A stretch of DNA of 64,000 bases, from contig NW_004457415.1 of assembly GCF_000313135.1 (NCBI RefSeq), forward strand, positions 170,664 through 234,663. The letters run 5' to 3'. Source of the DNA: Acanthamoeba castellanii str. Neff. Taxonomy: Eukaryota; Discosea; Longamoebia; Acanthamoebidae. Shown in pieces: positions 11,395 through 21,056 of this stretch; the first letter of the stretch is position 1; the number at the start of each line of letters is the position of its first letter. Under the pieces are notes generated by a model, which was not told the origin of the DNA, made no database searches, and saw nothing but the letters and a program-made list of their open reading frames with translations. The translations under genes and the position numbers were made by a program.

Positions 11395-14300
11395 CTAGGA
11401 TGGCGGCTCGAGAAGGCGCGTGATGAGGACGGATTGTGGGAGGCTCACGGCGTCGCGCACCCGACCGGCGAAGTCGGCGTTGGCCTGCCGCAGCTGCCCG
11501 GCCACGGCCCGCTGCTCCTGCTCCACGGCGTCGCCGCCGCCCGCCGCCATCGCGTGTGCGCACACATCTGACGCAATGACGTGTCAGCACACCACCCATG
11601 TCAGCCCATTGTGTTGTGCGTGTGCGTGTGCGGTGGTGCGTGTGTGCGTGTGCGTGTGCGTGTGCGTCAACAGCCAATGTAGCGTACGATTGCTGAGGCG
11701 GAGCGCGGTGATGAGCGAGGGCAGGTCGCGGAGGGCGCTGGAGGACTTGTGGGCCAGCTGCAGCGACTGACGAGCGGCGCCCACGTTCTTCGTGTCCTGC
11801 AGGATGCTCTCCGCGATGGCGTTGTAGACCTGCGCCGTCATCTGCGGGTTCTCCAGTCCGAGCTTCAGCACGCGCGCCAGCACCTCCCTGCCATCGTAAA
11901 GGGGGGGGGGATGAGACTCGTGTGCGTGTGCGGTGCGTGCGGCGTGTGCGGTGCGATGCGTGTGCGCGTGTGCGGCGTGTGCGATGGGAGAGGGTGAGAG
12001 ACCTGGCTGAGGCGGATTGGGAGGAGTGGAGGTTGAGAAGCCCGCGGACGAGCAGCCCGAAGGCTTGCACCGGGCGAGGGCTCGCCTCGACTTTCTTCCA
12101 ACACTTGCGCAGCCCTTCGTCCACCTGGCAGTAATGATGGGGGCAGACGCGTCAGCCGCGTGCGAGCGCTTTCAGGCGTCGCACACAGACGCGGCACACA
12201 CGCAACGCAGACGACGTTGAATAGAGAGGTGCGTGTGCGAGTGCCTTCTTGAAAGCGGAGGCTCGCAGAAGCGCGAGGCAGGCGAACAGGTCGGCGATGA
12301 CGGCAGTGTCCCATTGCTGTTGCTGCTGCAGTATCTGCCGGTTATTCGCGGACCACGAGGCCGAGCGCCCACCCGGTCAGCGCATACGACACAGAAACGG
12401 CGCTGGGCGAGCCAGCGAAAGAAAAGAGAATTAGTAGTGCAGTAGTGTAGAGTACCTGGCTCGCGACGATGTAGTGGGTGGCCGCCTGCTCGGGGAGACA
12501 CACGGTGGCCAGGTGCCCGGCGAGTAAGTGGGCCGTCGACGGCCATTCGGGGTTTCTGTCCGCCCACGCGCAGTTCATGTCCAGCATGTCCCACAGCACC
12601 TGACACCCCCACCGCCACCGCCACCGCCTACGTGAGCGCCCAACGGAAGGTGGTCCCCCCCCCGGCCGCTAGATACCTGGACGGCTTGGGCGTAGTCGGA
12701 TTGGGTGAGGTGGGCGAGGAAGAGCTGTTCGAGGAGGGCGAACTTGAGGCGCAGGAGGCTCATCACTTCCCGGTCCTTCGTTTTCAAAATCTCTATCATC
12801 GCTTGCCCGTCCCGCAGCACTGTCACACACACACGACACACACACGACACGCACGACACACACACGCAACGGCACACGGCACGCGGTCAAGCCTTCATTT
12901 GTACAACGCCGGCCGGCTCTCGAGAGAGAGTTGGGTTGTCGTACCCACTGTGTACATGCGGTCCCTCCCCAGCAGAACTGCACACAAACGTGGTTAGTCG
13001 TGAGCCAACCGCGCGTGCGGCATCTGTGCGCATTGGTGTGGTGATGAAACCGCGGGAGTGGGGGTGGGAGTGAGCGCGTACCGTCGATGCGGCTGCGTCC
13101 TTCCTTGAAGAAGGTTATGGCCCGTGATGGCACGCTGATGCGATCCACGGCGCCGCCCGCGTAGTAGTAGTAGGCGCCCAGCATGCTGGCGTCGCACCAC
13201 TTGAAAAACGAACGCACCACCACCCCCTTGGCGTTGACCCCCTGCCAAGCCAAGCCCATCGCCACCGCCCGCCCGTGCCAGCCCGCATGAGCGACGCGGC
13301 ATTGCCACACCACAGGGCAGGCGCATGCGCGGTTGTTACCTGAACGTATGCACAGATGCTCTTGGCGTGGGCCTTGGCCCGGGGCACGTCGCCCTCGACA
13401 AAGCAGTGCTCGAGCGAGAGGATGTCGTACATCACCTGTAGGCTCACCCACGTTTCATTCTTCACCGACGCCAGCGTCAGCAGTGACACAACACACACAC
13501 ACCAACGCAACAGAGATTGAGATTGGAGGTGCGGGGGCTGAACCTGGCCTTGGGCGAAGGCGTCGTGCGTCTGTTTATACTGTTGCAGGTGCTGCACCAC
13601 GGCGCCGATGTCTCGTCGAGCAAACGCCAGGTACGTTTCCACCAAAATGAAGAGGGCCTGGCCACCACGTAGAATGATAATTCCAAAAAGAAATATAAAA
13701 ATATGGTCAGATGAATAAATGTCAGTGAGAGGAGGAACGGGTGGGGTCGGTGGAGGTGTCGGTACGAGAAAGTGTGGCTGGTCGGCCTGCGTGGCGATTT
13801 GCTTGGCCTGGGCAATGTATTTGAGCGCCTGGGCGAGGTTGTGCTCCTCCCACGCCAGCTTGGCCAGCTCCAGCAGGAAGTATAATCGCCACTCGAGACC
13901 CACCCTGGCGATGGTGGATGATGATGTGTTAACATTGCAGCCATGCGCCACAGCGACGACGAGACGGTGGCGATGACGCGCAATAGCGAGTATGTATACA
14001 TACCGTTCGGCGACGTCGAGGGCAAGGTGGAGGGTGTGCTTGGCGGCGTTACGGTTGACGTGTGCATCGCCCGTGGTGGCCTTCCGCTGGGACACAATGG
14101 CCACGTGCCGCAGCGCTCGCACCTCTTCCTCGGGTCCTGCACAGCCCTAGGTAGCCAGCACACAAACGTTTGTGTGCCTCGGTCGATCAGCATCCATCAA
14201 CGTGTGCGGTGCCAGCGCGTGGTGTGAGTGCGTTGTGGACGAACCTCGCGCATGAGCAGCAACTGCCAACAAACACAACCAAGGGCTCAGGTCAGCATCC

Positions 14301-14640
14301 CCTCAAATCTTTCTTCATCTCCATCCTTCGTTAAAAAAAAAGAAGAATTTGACGTACAGCGCGGTCAAGATGGGCCTTGGCATGTGGAAGGGCGTGAGGA
14401 TGAGGGTAGGCAATGAGAAGGTGGGCAATCTCGAGCCTCAGCGTCACCTCGAGACCCGGCCGGGCCGACAAGAGGGGGGGCCGCTCCCTTGCTGATGGCC
14501 ATCAGACAGCGTACCGCCTCCGTCATGCCCCCTCCACCCCCTCTGCTGCTCTGGCTCTTCAATGCCCTCCCGGCCCTTGCCCACAGAGCCCACATGGCGG
14601 CCTCCATCGTCCGCAAGTCCCTCATCCCTCTCCCTTCCAT
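11395..14640 (-). CDS. MAU2: MAU2/SCC4 cohesin-loading factor
   Basis: MAU2 (Scc4) partners NIPBL/Scc2 to load cohesin on chromatin. It is a TPR-like superhelical protein. Exon products in order (right to left) show LRLEIAHLLIAYP and HAKAHLDRA near the start, WRLYFLLELAKLAWEEHNL, LFILVETYLAFARRDIGAVVQHL, MYDILSLEHCFVEGDVPRAK, LKFALLEQLFLAHLTQSDYAQAV, and a last exon ending NADFAGRVRDAVSL then LLEPPS before TAG (11395-11397). ATG 14640 or 14607 are both possible starts. In exon 1 the frame reading MTEAVRCLMAISK and the frame reading LEVTLRLEIAHLL are offset by one base between 14481 and 14490, next to a run of seven G. This looks like an assembly error or a real frameshift rather than an intron. 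Several introns hold GTGTGC repeats. Confidence 0.8.
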
Positions 14641-15072
14641 CTTTTTGTGTTTATTTTTCTTTCGCGCCAAAATATTTAATTATTAATTAACTATTCTGTG
14701 TTTTTTTAACCCCAATCGATCATCCCCGAAAAGATGGAGTGGATTCAAGAGAAGAACGAGGCGTGGTCGTGGCGAGGGGGAGAAGAGGCAGACGTTCCCA
14801 CCAGAGCTCGGCCACGTTCGACGAAGATTTCGAGAGGGGCGGAGCCAAGAGGCTCAACCGGCGACATCTGCGGGAAATGGAGCGCCATATTTCTAAACCC
14901 AGCCAACGGAACGCCATCTCGCCACCACAAAACGAGCTCGCATCGGCGAAGCGCCATGCCATCATCACCCTCGCCGCCGTCATCATCGTCCCAATCGTCT
15001 CTTTGAGTGAAGAGAGCAAGTGTGTTCAGCTTGAAGTGAGAGTGCAACGGCCAGAAACAACAACAGAACAGA
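14641..15072. promoter_or_regulatory. Divergent upstream region between MAU2 and the J-like gene
   Basis: The two genes start on opposite strands here. The AT-rich part around 14670-14710 (TTAATTATTAATTAAC) is a plausible core promoter. An open frame on the plus strand from ATG 14734 looks compositionally random and is not annotated as a gene. Confidence 0.4.
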
Positions 15073-15570
15073 ATGCCACGCGAGGAGGACTACTTCAAGG
15101 TGCTGGGTCTGCGGAGCAACGCGTCGCTGCAGGAGGTCACGACGGCCTACGAGGCGCTGGCGGCCAAGTGGTACCCGCTCAACGTCCACGAGAACCCCGA
15201 GTTCGCCCACGAGATGTACCGGAGGGTCTGCGAGGCCTACCAGGCCCTCAAGGCCCTCCTTCTGCCCGGCCAACGACAGCCGCCAACTTCGGCCACTTCA
15301 TCCTCTCACGATGATCGGCTGGATGATTGCGCCAAGCCAGTGCTGGTCCGGCGGCCCAGCCTGGTCATGCAGCGCGGAACCGAGGGCGGGGATGGCGAAG
15401 GACGTCTTCGGTCGAGGAAGCGACCAACCTCCGCGCCCGTCTGCGCCAGCAAGATGGACGCCCTCGCCCAGCCTCAATCGGCCGATCACAAGCAGGCCAA
15501 CTTTTCGATTTTCGAAGCGCTCTACTCCCAGTGGGAATCTCAGATGCGCACCACGCTCTGTCTGCGATGA
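15073..15570 (+). CDS. J-domain-like protein lacking the HPD motif
   Basis: This is a single-exon protein of 165 residues. The first 60 residues follow the J-domain pattern: DYFKVLGLRSNASLQEV (helix I and the turn to helix II), AYEALAAKWYP, then NPEFAHEMYRRVCEAYQAL (helix III). Where active DnaJ co-chaperones have His-Pro-Asp between helices II and III, this protein reads YPLNVHENPE, so the Hsp70-stimulating tripeptide is absent. The remaining 100 residues are Ser/Arg/Pro-rich and probably disordered, apart from a short hydrophobic FSIFEALYSQWE segment. It is therefore a J-like protein that should not stimulate Hsp70 ATPase in the usual way. The ATG at 15073 follows an A-rich leader. The divergent neighbour is MAU2. 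Confidence 0.65.
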   Translation: MPREEDYFKVLGLRSNASLQEVTTAYEALAAKWYPLNVHENPEFAHEMYRRVCEAYQALKALLLPGQRQPPTSATSSSHDDRLDDCAKPVLVRRPSLVMQRGTEGGDGEGRLRSRKRPTSAPVCASKMDALAQPQSADHKQANFSIFEALYSQWESQMRTTLCLR

Positions 15571-15835
15571 TCTCGCCAGCGACGTGTAGATGACGCCTTT
15601 GCCCTGTAAATCTTGTATAAAAAAATGAACATAAATTTCTGTACAATCTGCGGGAGCGCTATTGAGTGAAAGCGAGAACGCCTTCTTCGTTGAACTGCTC
15701 TTCAGCTCTTGGGGATGAGGCTGGCTTCCTTGAATGTGGGCTCCTTAAATACACCGCTTGCAAACTGTTGAAGGTCATTCACAACAAGCTCCACTCTCAA
15801 GCCAGCACCCTACGCTCCCTTTCCCACATTCAAGA

Positions 15836-16371
15836 ATGTCCATTGTCTCTGGCACTGGCGCTGTCCGCCTCACCGAAGATGTGCACTCGGCCGTCCTCGC
15901 CGTCAGCCGCCGGTACGACTTCGACGCTTCCTCCTCCGACTCGGAGTCGACGCCCCTCTTCGTGCCCTTCTGCACCCTCAAGCTCGTGGACGGGTCCCAG
16001 TCCACCTTCACCATCGACGTCTCCTCTTCAACGACTCCACACTCCTCCGCTGACGCTGGTGCTGTGCCCGCGACCTGGGAGAGCCTGGTGGCGAGCCTGC
16101 CGCGCGACCAGTGCCGCATGGCCGTGGCCCAGGTGCCGTGGCGCGCGCACTCTGACAGCGTCGTGCGCACGCGCCTGGTGTTCCTTCTCTGGGCGCCCGA
16201 CTCGACGTCGACCAAGGAGCGCATGATGGCGAGCATGTTCTCCAAGGGCGCCAAGGGCCTGATCGACCAGTGGGGGCCGGCATGAGCCTGCCGGTGCAGG
16301 CCTCGGGCGTGGATGACCTCTCGCTGGAGGACGTGGAGAACAAGATCCGCGCCAAGGCCACCGTCAAGTAA
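15836..16371 (+). CDS. ADF-H (cofilin/coactosin-like) actin-binding protein, frameshifted near the end
   Basis: ADF-H domains bind actin monomers or filaments. The start at ATG 15836 gives VSGTGAVRLTEDVHSAV, a beta-sheet core, then the family's signature strand-helix TRLVFLLWAPDSTSTKERMMASMFSKGAKGLI, matching the W-x-P-x-x-x-x-x-K-x-K/R-M-x-(Y/A)-x-S motif of cofilins and coactosins. The frame runs into a TGA directly after WGPA at about 16276, in a GGGGG run. One base further, the other frame continues with LSLEDVENKIRAKATVK and stops at 16369-16371, a normal ADF-H C-terminal helix. The feature length (536) is one base short of a multiple of three. I read it as a single-base deletion, either real or an assembly error. 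The gene is convergent with the SpoU gene, 90 bases away. Confidence 0.75.
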
Positions 16372-16461
16372 GCGAGTCTCATGTTTGAACAACAAGAAGA
16401 CATGAATATAAACTGCTGTACATACACATGGTAGTGGCCTCTTCTTCTTCTTCTTCTTTTC

Positions 16462-17312
16462 TCATGATGGGTGCTGTCTGCAGTACTCATAGAGGCCGAT
16501 GGCGGCCGCGCTGGCCACATTGAGGCTGTGCGGCGGCCCGTTGAGTGGTATCTCGACCACTGCACACCATCAGAGCCATCACCACAACTCAGTCAGAACA
16601 CGCGAAGGGCATAGAAAGAGAAAGAAGAAGGCACGCACCTCGATCACACACGGCAAGTATGTCGGGCGGGATGCCCTTGTTCTCGCTCCCGATGACGAGG
16701 ACCGTCTTGCGGGCAAACCGGAAGTCGTAGAGGCTCGTCGAGGCTGCGGTCTGTTCAAGGCCCACCACCTCGTAGCCCTCTTCCTTGAAGCGCAGGAGTG
16801 GGTGTCGAAGCGTGTTCACCACCTTGAACCACGATCCCGAGCTCGCACTGCCCTCGGCATCACCGCTCTTGTTATCCTTCGCACTATCTTGAAGCAACAC
16901 AGCATCGCGCGCCACCTTGTTGAGCAGCTTGGCCGTGCCACAGCAGACCAACTGTCGCACCTGCAAACACGAGCACGTTCGCGCTGCACCCTCGCACACC
17001 CAGGCGTCAGCTCTGGGTGCAGGTCACTCACGTGATTGGGGGGGGGGTACCAATGGCGGAGACGTTGACGTTGGACTTGAGCGGCACGCACGCCACCACG
17101 ACCTCGCGTGGGCGGAGGAGGGGTACGGGTGGCTTGTGTCGCTGCATCTCCAAACTTCCTTCGGCTTCATCTGCTGGTGGGGCGTGCGTGAACACGCTGC
17201 GCGTTGTTGTCCACCAGCCCGACTTGGATGTGCCGCACATTGTCTGGCGAGCACTGGCCCACACTCTGTCTGCTCGCGGACGAAGCAGTGCAATCGTGGC
17301 TGTTCTCTTCAT
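16462..17312 (-). CDS. SpoU/TrmH-family RNA 2'-O-ribose methyltransferase
   Basis: SPOUT enzymes transfer methyl from S-adenosylmethionine to ribose in tRNA or rRNA. Motif 1 is present as REVVVACVPLKSNVNVSAI followed, after an intron, by an RTC/RQL helix. Motif 2 reads VLVIGSENKGIPPDIL, and motif 3, which forms the trefoil knot with motif 2, reads VEIPLNGPPHSLNVASAAAI, ending YEYCRQHPS before TGA (16462-16464). The length suggests a compact, single-domain enzyme related to TARBP1/Trm3 C-termini or bacterial TrmH. The N-terminal start is unclear (ATG 17312 or 17147). The first intron, next to a run of nine G at about 17040, does not give a clean phase in my reading, so a homopolymer error is possible there. 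Confidence 0.75.
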
Positions 17313-17677
17313 TTGTGTGCAAGCAAGAAAGCGAGATGGAAAGATGGTAGGATTTTGATGCTTTAATACAACTGACAGAGATTTATGTACAGCGGCGGCA
17401 GTTGATGTTTGAGACCACTGCCACACAACCCGTTCGGGAAGGTGATGCAGATGGTTCATTCGGGAGGCCGCCCGAAAGGACGAACGACTCAGATGGCATC
17501 TCGAGATCGCACTTCGATTCCGCAAGGGTCCGCAGAACGGGAATCGACTTGCGGCATCGCGGCAGGTCGTTGAATCCACCGAGTAGAAGGAAAATTGCAG
17601 AGGCAAGATCGTTGTGTTGAATCGCCTCCTTGAGGAGAGGAAGAGATCGAGAAGAGAAGAACGAAGCTCGATCGACT

Positions 17678-18631
17678 CTATGGCCGGCTCGAATCCTTGT
17701 CGCTCGAGTCGCTGCGAGAGAGTGCCGACGGGGGGATCATGCTCTTCTGCAGATCGTGCATGGCCATGGCCCCCATCGGACCCATGCCGCCACCCATGCC
17801 GCCTGGCGGGAAGGTGAACTGCAGCGCATTGAGGACGAAGCTGCGCATGTAGTCGAGCTGCTCGCGGATGAGCTTGTTCTCGGCGTGCAGGAGCTCCACC
17901 TGCGAGGTGAGGGTCGAGTTCTCGGTCGAGAGGGTCTCCACACGCGCCTCGAGCTCGAGGATGTGATTCTTTTGGCGCTTCCTGAACTGCTGGGCGGCCT
18001 TGCGGTTCTTGAGGAGACGCCTCTCGCGCTCGGGAAGGGTGCCGTCACCAGCGCCGACGTCGAGATCGTCCTCCTCGTCCGAGAGGTCGAGTTGCGCCTG
18101 CTGCTGCTTCTTGGTCTTCTTGGCCGCCGCGGATTGTGCGGCCTTCTTGGTAGGGGCGGTGCCCGTGCCATTCGATGAGACGCCATCCTTCTTCCTCTTG
18201 CGGTTGGCGTTGAGGGCATCGGGAGGCACGGCCGTGGTTGAGTAGGTCGGCGCGAGGCCAGTCTTGCCGAGCATGGGAGGAGGCTGCTGCTGGTTGCTGT
18301 GGATGGAGAAAGAGTTATAAGTTGAATCAATGAGCATTGTGGCAAAGTAGCTGCACGACAGTAATTTTCTGAATCGAAAGGAGGCGAGCAAGTACCTCTT
18401 GAGGCTGGGGGGCGGGGTCAAGTCCATCGCGAACTCGGCGAACAGGGAGAAGTAATCATGCTCGGACGGGGTCGCGTAGCCCGGGTAGTAGCTCGATCCA
18501 TCCGCGCCGCTCTGAATGAATTGATCGATGGGCGCATTCTCAGAGAGCGTCGGGTGCGCGGGCGGTGCGAGGACTGCCGAAGGGTTGAAGGGAGGCCTGA
18601 ACATATTGGTGTTGTGGTGCGGTTCCGCCAT
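17678..18631 (-). CDS. bZIP transcription factor
   Basis: This 284-residue basic-leucine-zipper protein comes from two exons. The intron 18297-18395 (99 bases) is in frame and open, so it would be missed by a simple ORF scan; donor GTACTT and acceptor CACAG define it. The basic region is at about residues 168-188 with the N-x7-R signature (NRKAAQQFR), preceded by ERERRLLK. The zipper continues to about residue 230 with heptad-spaced L/V (LELEARVETLSTENSTL). The N-terminal half is Pro/Ser/Tyr-rich, with an acidic SDEEDDLD patch before the basic region. The C-terminus is Gly/Met-rich then Ser/Asp-rich. The start at 18631 (ATG) is preceded by a TATAAAT on the coding strand at 18724-18730. Targets are unknown. 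Confidence 0.88.
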   Translation of the reverse strand: MAEPHHNTNMFRPPFNPSAVLAPPAHPTLSENAPIDQFIQSGADGSSYYPGYATPSEHDYFSLFAEFAMDLTPPPSLKRYLLASFRFRKLLSCSYFATMLIDSTYNSFSIHSNQQQPPPMLGKTGLAPTYSTTAVPPDALNANRKRKKDGVSSNGTGTAPTKKAAQSAAAKKTKKQQQAQLDLSDEEDDLDVGAGDGTLPERERRLLKNRKAAQQFRKRQKNHILELEARVETLSTENSTLTSQVELLHAENKLIREQLDYMRSFVLNALQFTFPPGGMGGGMGPMGAMAMHDLQKSMIPPSALSRSDSSDKDSSRP

Positions 18632-18723
18632 TGCTGCGTACGTTGGGTGGTTGTTGGTGTAGTCGCTTACTCGCCTGCTCACGAGAAATCGTTTTGCCCT
18701 TTGCTGAAGCGCGGACTCCCACA

Positions 18724-18730
18724 ATTTATA
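18724..18730 (-). promoter_or_regulatory. TATA-box candidate of the bZIP gene
   Basis: TATAAAT on the minus strand, about 93 bases upstream of the ATG at 18631, in otherwise GC-rich surroundings. Confidence 0.5.
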
Positions 18731-18996
18731 GCGGCACCAGTCCCGGGGCGATCACCGGCGGAAAAGCTGAATAACTCGAAATTTCGACATAACGAAGGAG
18801 ATAGGACGGTCATTGGCTATTAATTACGGAGACCTGACAGAAGCCCAGGAAATTCGACGTCGTACTCACGTAAGCCTGGCGTAACGATTGATCATCGACC
18901 ACATTCTGACCTGTTGGGCGGTTGGGCGTTGCATGGAGTGTTGCACAAAAGCTGCACGACAATATCGGCGTTACACAGTGTGTTCCGACGTTCCGA

Positions 18997-19693
18997 GCTC
19001 CATGCAATGATAAGGACCAGCACCAAGGTGCAAGGAGGAGGGGCTTAGTCATGCCTGACTCACCAGTACTTGGAAAAAAAAACAAACAAAATTTCATCCA
19101 CCCTGATGTGTTTTGGACAAAAATCCACACCCACTACTTCTGTGCAATCAGAATATTAATTTTGCTTAATTGCTTATGCCCCAGATTATAGTTGATTTAC
19201 ACATCTTGTGTGAATCCAAATCCTTGCAGTGGGGATACATCACAGGTCTTGAGTATAAATTTGTACAATTCATCAGAAAGTAGAGATGAGATTCTTGCTG
19301 TACATGGGATGTAGAGCACATTGCTATCATTACATCATGTAATATCACTGTTGCTCAGGTAGCTATGGCACCTGCAACCATGACCAGTTTACCACTCTAC
19401 AACTTAATCATTATATCTCTACACTTTTTTGCTGTGTATGCTAACACACAGTGCACACAAACATCATGTTGGGGTTGGACCACATGGGATCAGCCAGTGG
19501 GTGTGATCTCCTTGAACTGGTCCAACACCTGAATCCAGATGATGGGGCTGTTGTTGCCCTTGCTGGTGAGTCTGACCACAGCCCCATGTTTTGTGTGTGG
19601 GGCTTGTGCACAAGCCTCTCTTGTATTTTGATCCTCCATTACACATGTCTCCCAAAACCAAATCATTTTTCTAGTTCATGCCAACTGATCCCT
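18997..19693. other. CpG-free intergenic block
   Basis: Reading base by base I find no CG dinucleotide in these ~700 bases, whereas both flanking genes are CpG-rich. TG and CA dinucleotides are conspicuous. There is no convincing gene. Short open stretches (for example one starting near 19466) have no recognisable motif. Confidence 0.75.
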
Positions 19694-19907
19694 GCGTTAC
19701 AACAAATCATACATTATAACTGATGGCCCAAACTGATTTTAACCACACCAAAATTTCGCCAGTCATTTTTGACCTCATTTCAAATGAGTACAAGTGCAAG
19801 AAGAGCAAGTGTATTCAGGCCATTCATTTCCACAAAGAAAAACTGGCACAGTTGATGGAGACAACGTCTTGTGCCACTAAAGGCAGAACGATTGTTGGTC
19901 ACTAAGT

Positions 19908-20716
19908 TTACTTGGGGCCGAGGTGGCACTCCTTGGGGATCTCGAACCAGGTGCTGTGGGGCTTATCAGTCTTCCACTGCTCGATGTAGTAGGAGAACTC
20001 GTTTCCGGCGGAGAAGCGGCCGAAGTAAGCGAGGATGTTGGGGTAGCCGACGGGCACGGCGACCTCGAGGGTGATACCGGCGGTCTTGTAGCCCCAGAGA
20101 TCGAACTTGGAGCCGTTGGCGGTGAAGTTGCGGACGTAGTCGGCCTTCTCAACCCAATCCCAGAGCTGGGGCATCTTGCCGGTCAGGGACTTGGTGTGGC
20201 AGATGGGGGTCTTGTCATGACCAGCGTGGATGACCTCGAAAGCCTTACCCTACACGAACAAAATCAAAATTGCGATGGGGCATTAACAATTAATCCGGCA
20301 AGGATTGGGGGGGAAGTAGAATGAAGAATGCGTAATGAATGAGGAAATCGCACCTTGTCGAACCTCTGGAGCTCGTAGACGTTGAGGTGCTCAGCACCAC
20401 CGAAAGCGAAGGCCTCAAGGGCCTTGCCGTCGGGCTGCGAGACGTGGTACCAGCCTAACAGATGGAGGAACGGTCAGACTTGGTATCGATGATTTTGCGG
20501 AGGTAAAGACGAGCGGTAATGAAAAGAGATAATAAAATGGATGGAGATCATGGGCGGAAGCAGGTACATACCCTCGCCGAAGAAGAGGGTGCCGTTGTTC
20601 TTGATCTGCACGAAGCCCTTGGACTCGAAAGTCTCGGAGAGCTTGGGCCTGGTCTGCTGGGCAGCAGCGCAAGCGATCGCGAGAGCGAGGACGACGCAGA
20701 TGAGGAAGGAACGCAT
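19908..20716 (-). CDS. Secreted protein of unknown function (ependymin/LolA-like fold possible)
   Basis: Three exons: 20572-20716, 20354-20454 and 19908-20249. ATG 20716 begins a clear signal peptide (MRSFLICVVLALAIACAAA, then QQTRP). The mature ~180 residues contain SETFESKGFVQI, an aromatic-rich beta pattern, two Cys (PICHTK and PKECHLG) and N-glycosylation sequons NNGT, NFT and NGS. The arrangement PICHTKSLTGKMPQLWDWV then TLEVAVPVGYPN and a final Cys is reminiscent of secreted ependymin-related/LolA-like lipid-binding proteins, but I would not assert homology. The product is probably exported or vacuolar. The gene lies just downstream of the pseudo-ATPase gene on the same strand. Confidence 0.7.
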
Positions 20717-21056
20717 GGCTGTGTGAGGGAAGTCTGAAGATTGAAAGAGCAAGCCGCCGCTTTGTGTTGGCGGCAGAGGTCCGATTTAATTTTAATGAAA
20801 GTGACAAATTACTCTCCTAACCAATGATCGATTTTCGTCGACCACTAAAACCAGGCAAAAGTCTGCTTTGTCGGGCAAAAGATTGGCGGCAGAAAAGTCT
20901 GGGCCACCGTGAGCTGTGGTTGGTCGGCGGCATAACGGTTGGACCAACATTGGCCCACCACCTCTTCCCCCACCTTTTCTTGTGGTGAACAAGGGACATT
21001 GAGGTTTGATTTTGTGCGGTGGTCCAGTGAGAACTTTGTTTGTGCCATCAGCATCA

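Noticed and set aside
14734..15006. A plus-strand frame upstream of the J-like gene
   Set aside because: Composition looks random (Arg/Ser/Pro), it overlaps the shared promoter region, and no motif is seen.
19466..19723. A possible small gene in the CpG-free block
   Set aside because: Short frame without motif, and the block shows signs of neutral decay.
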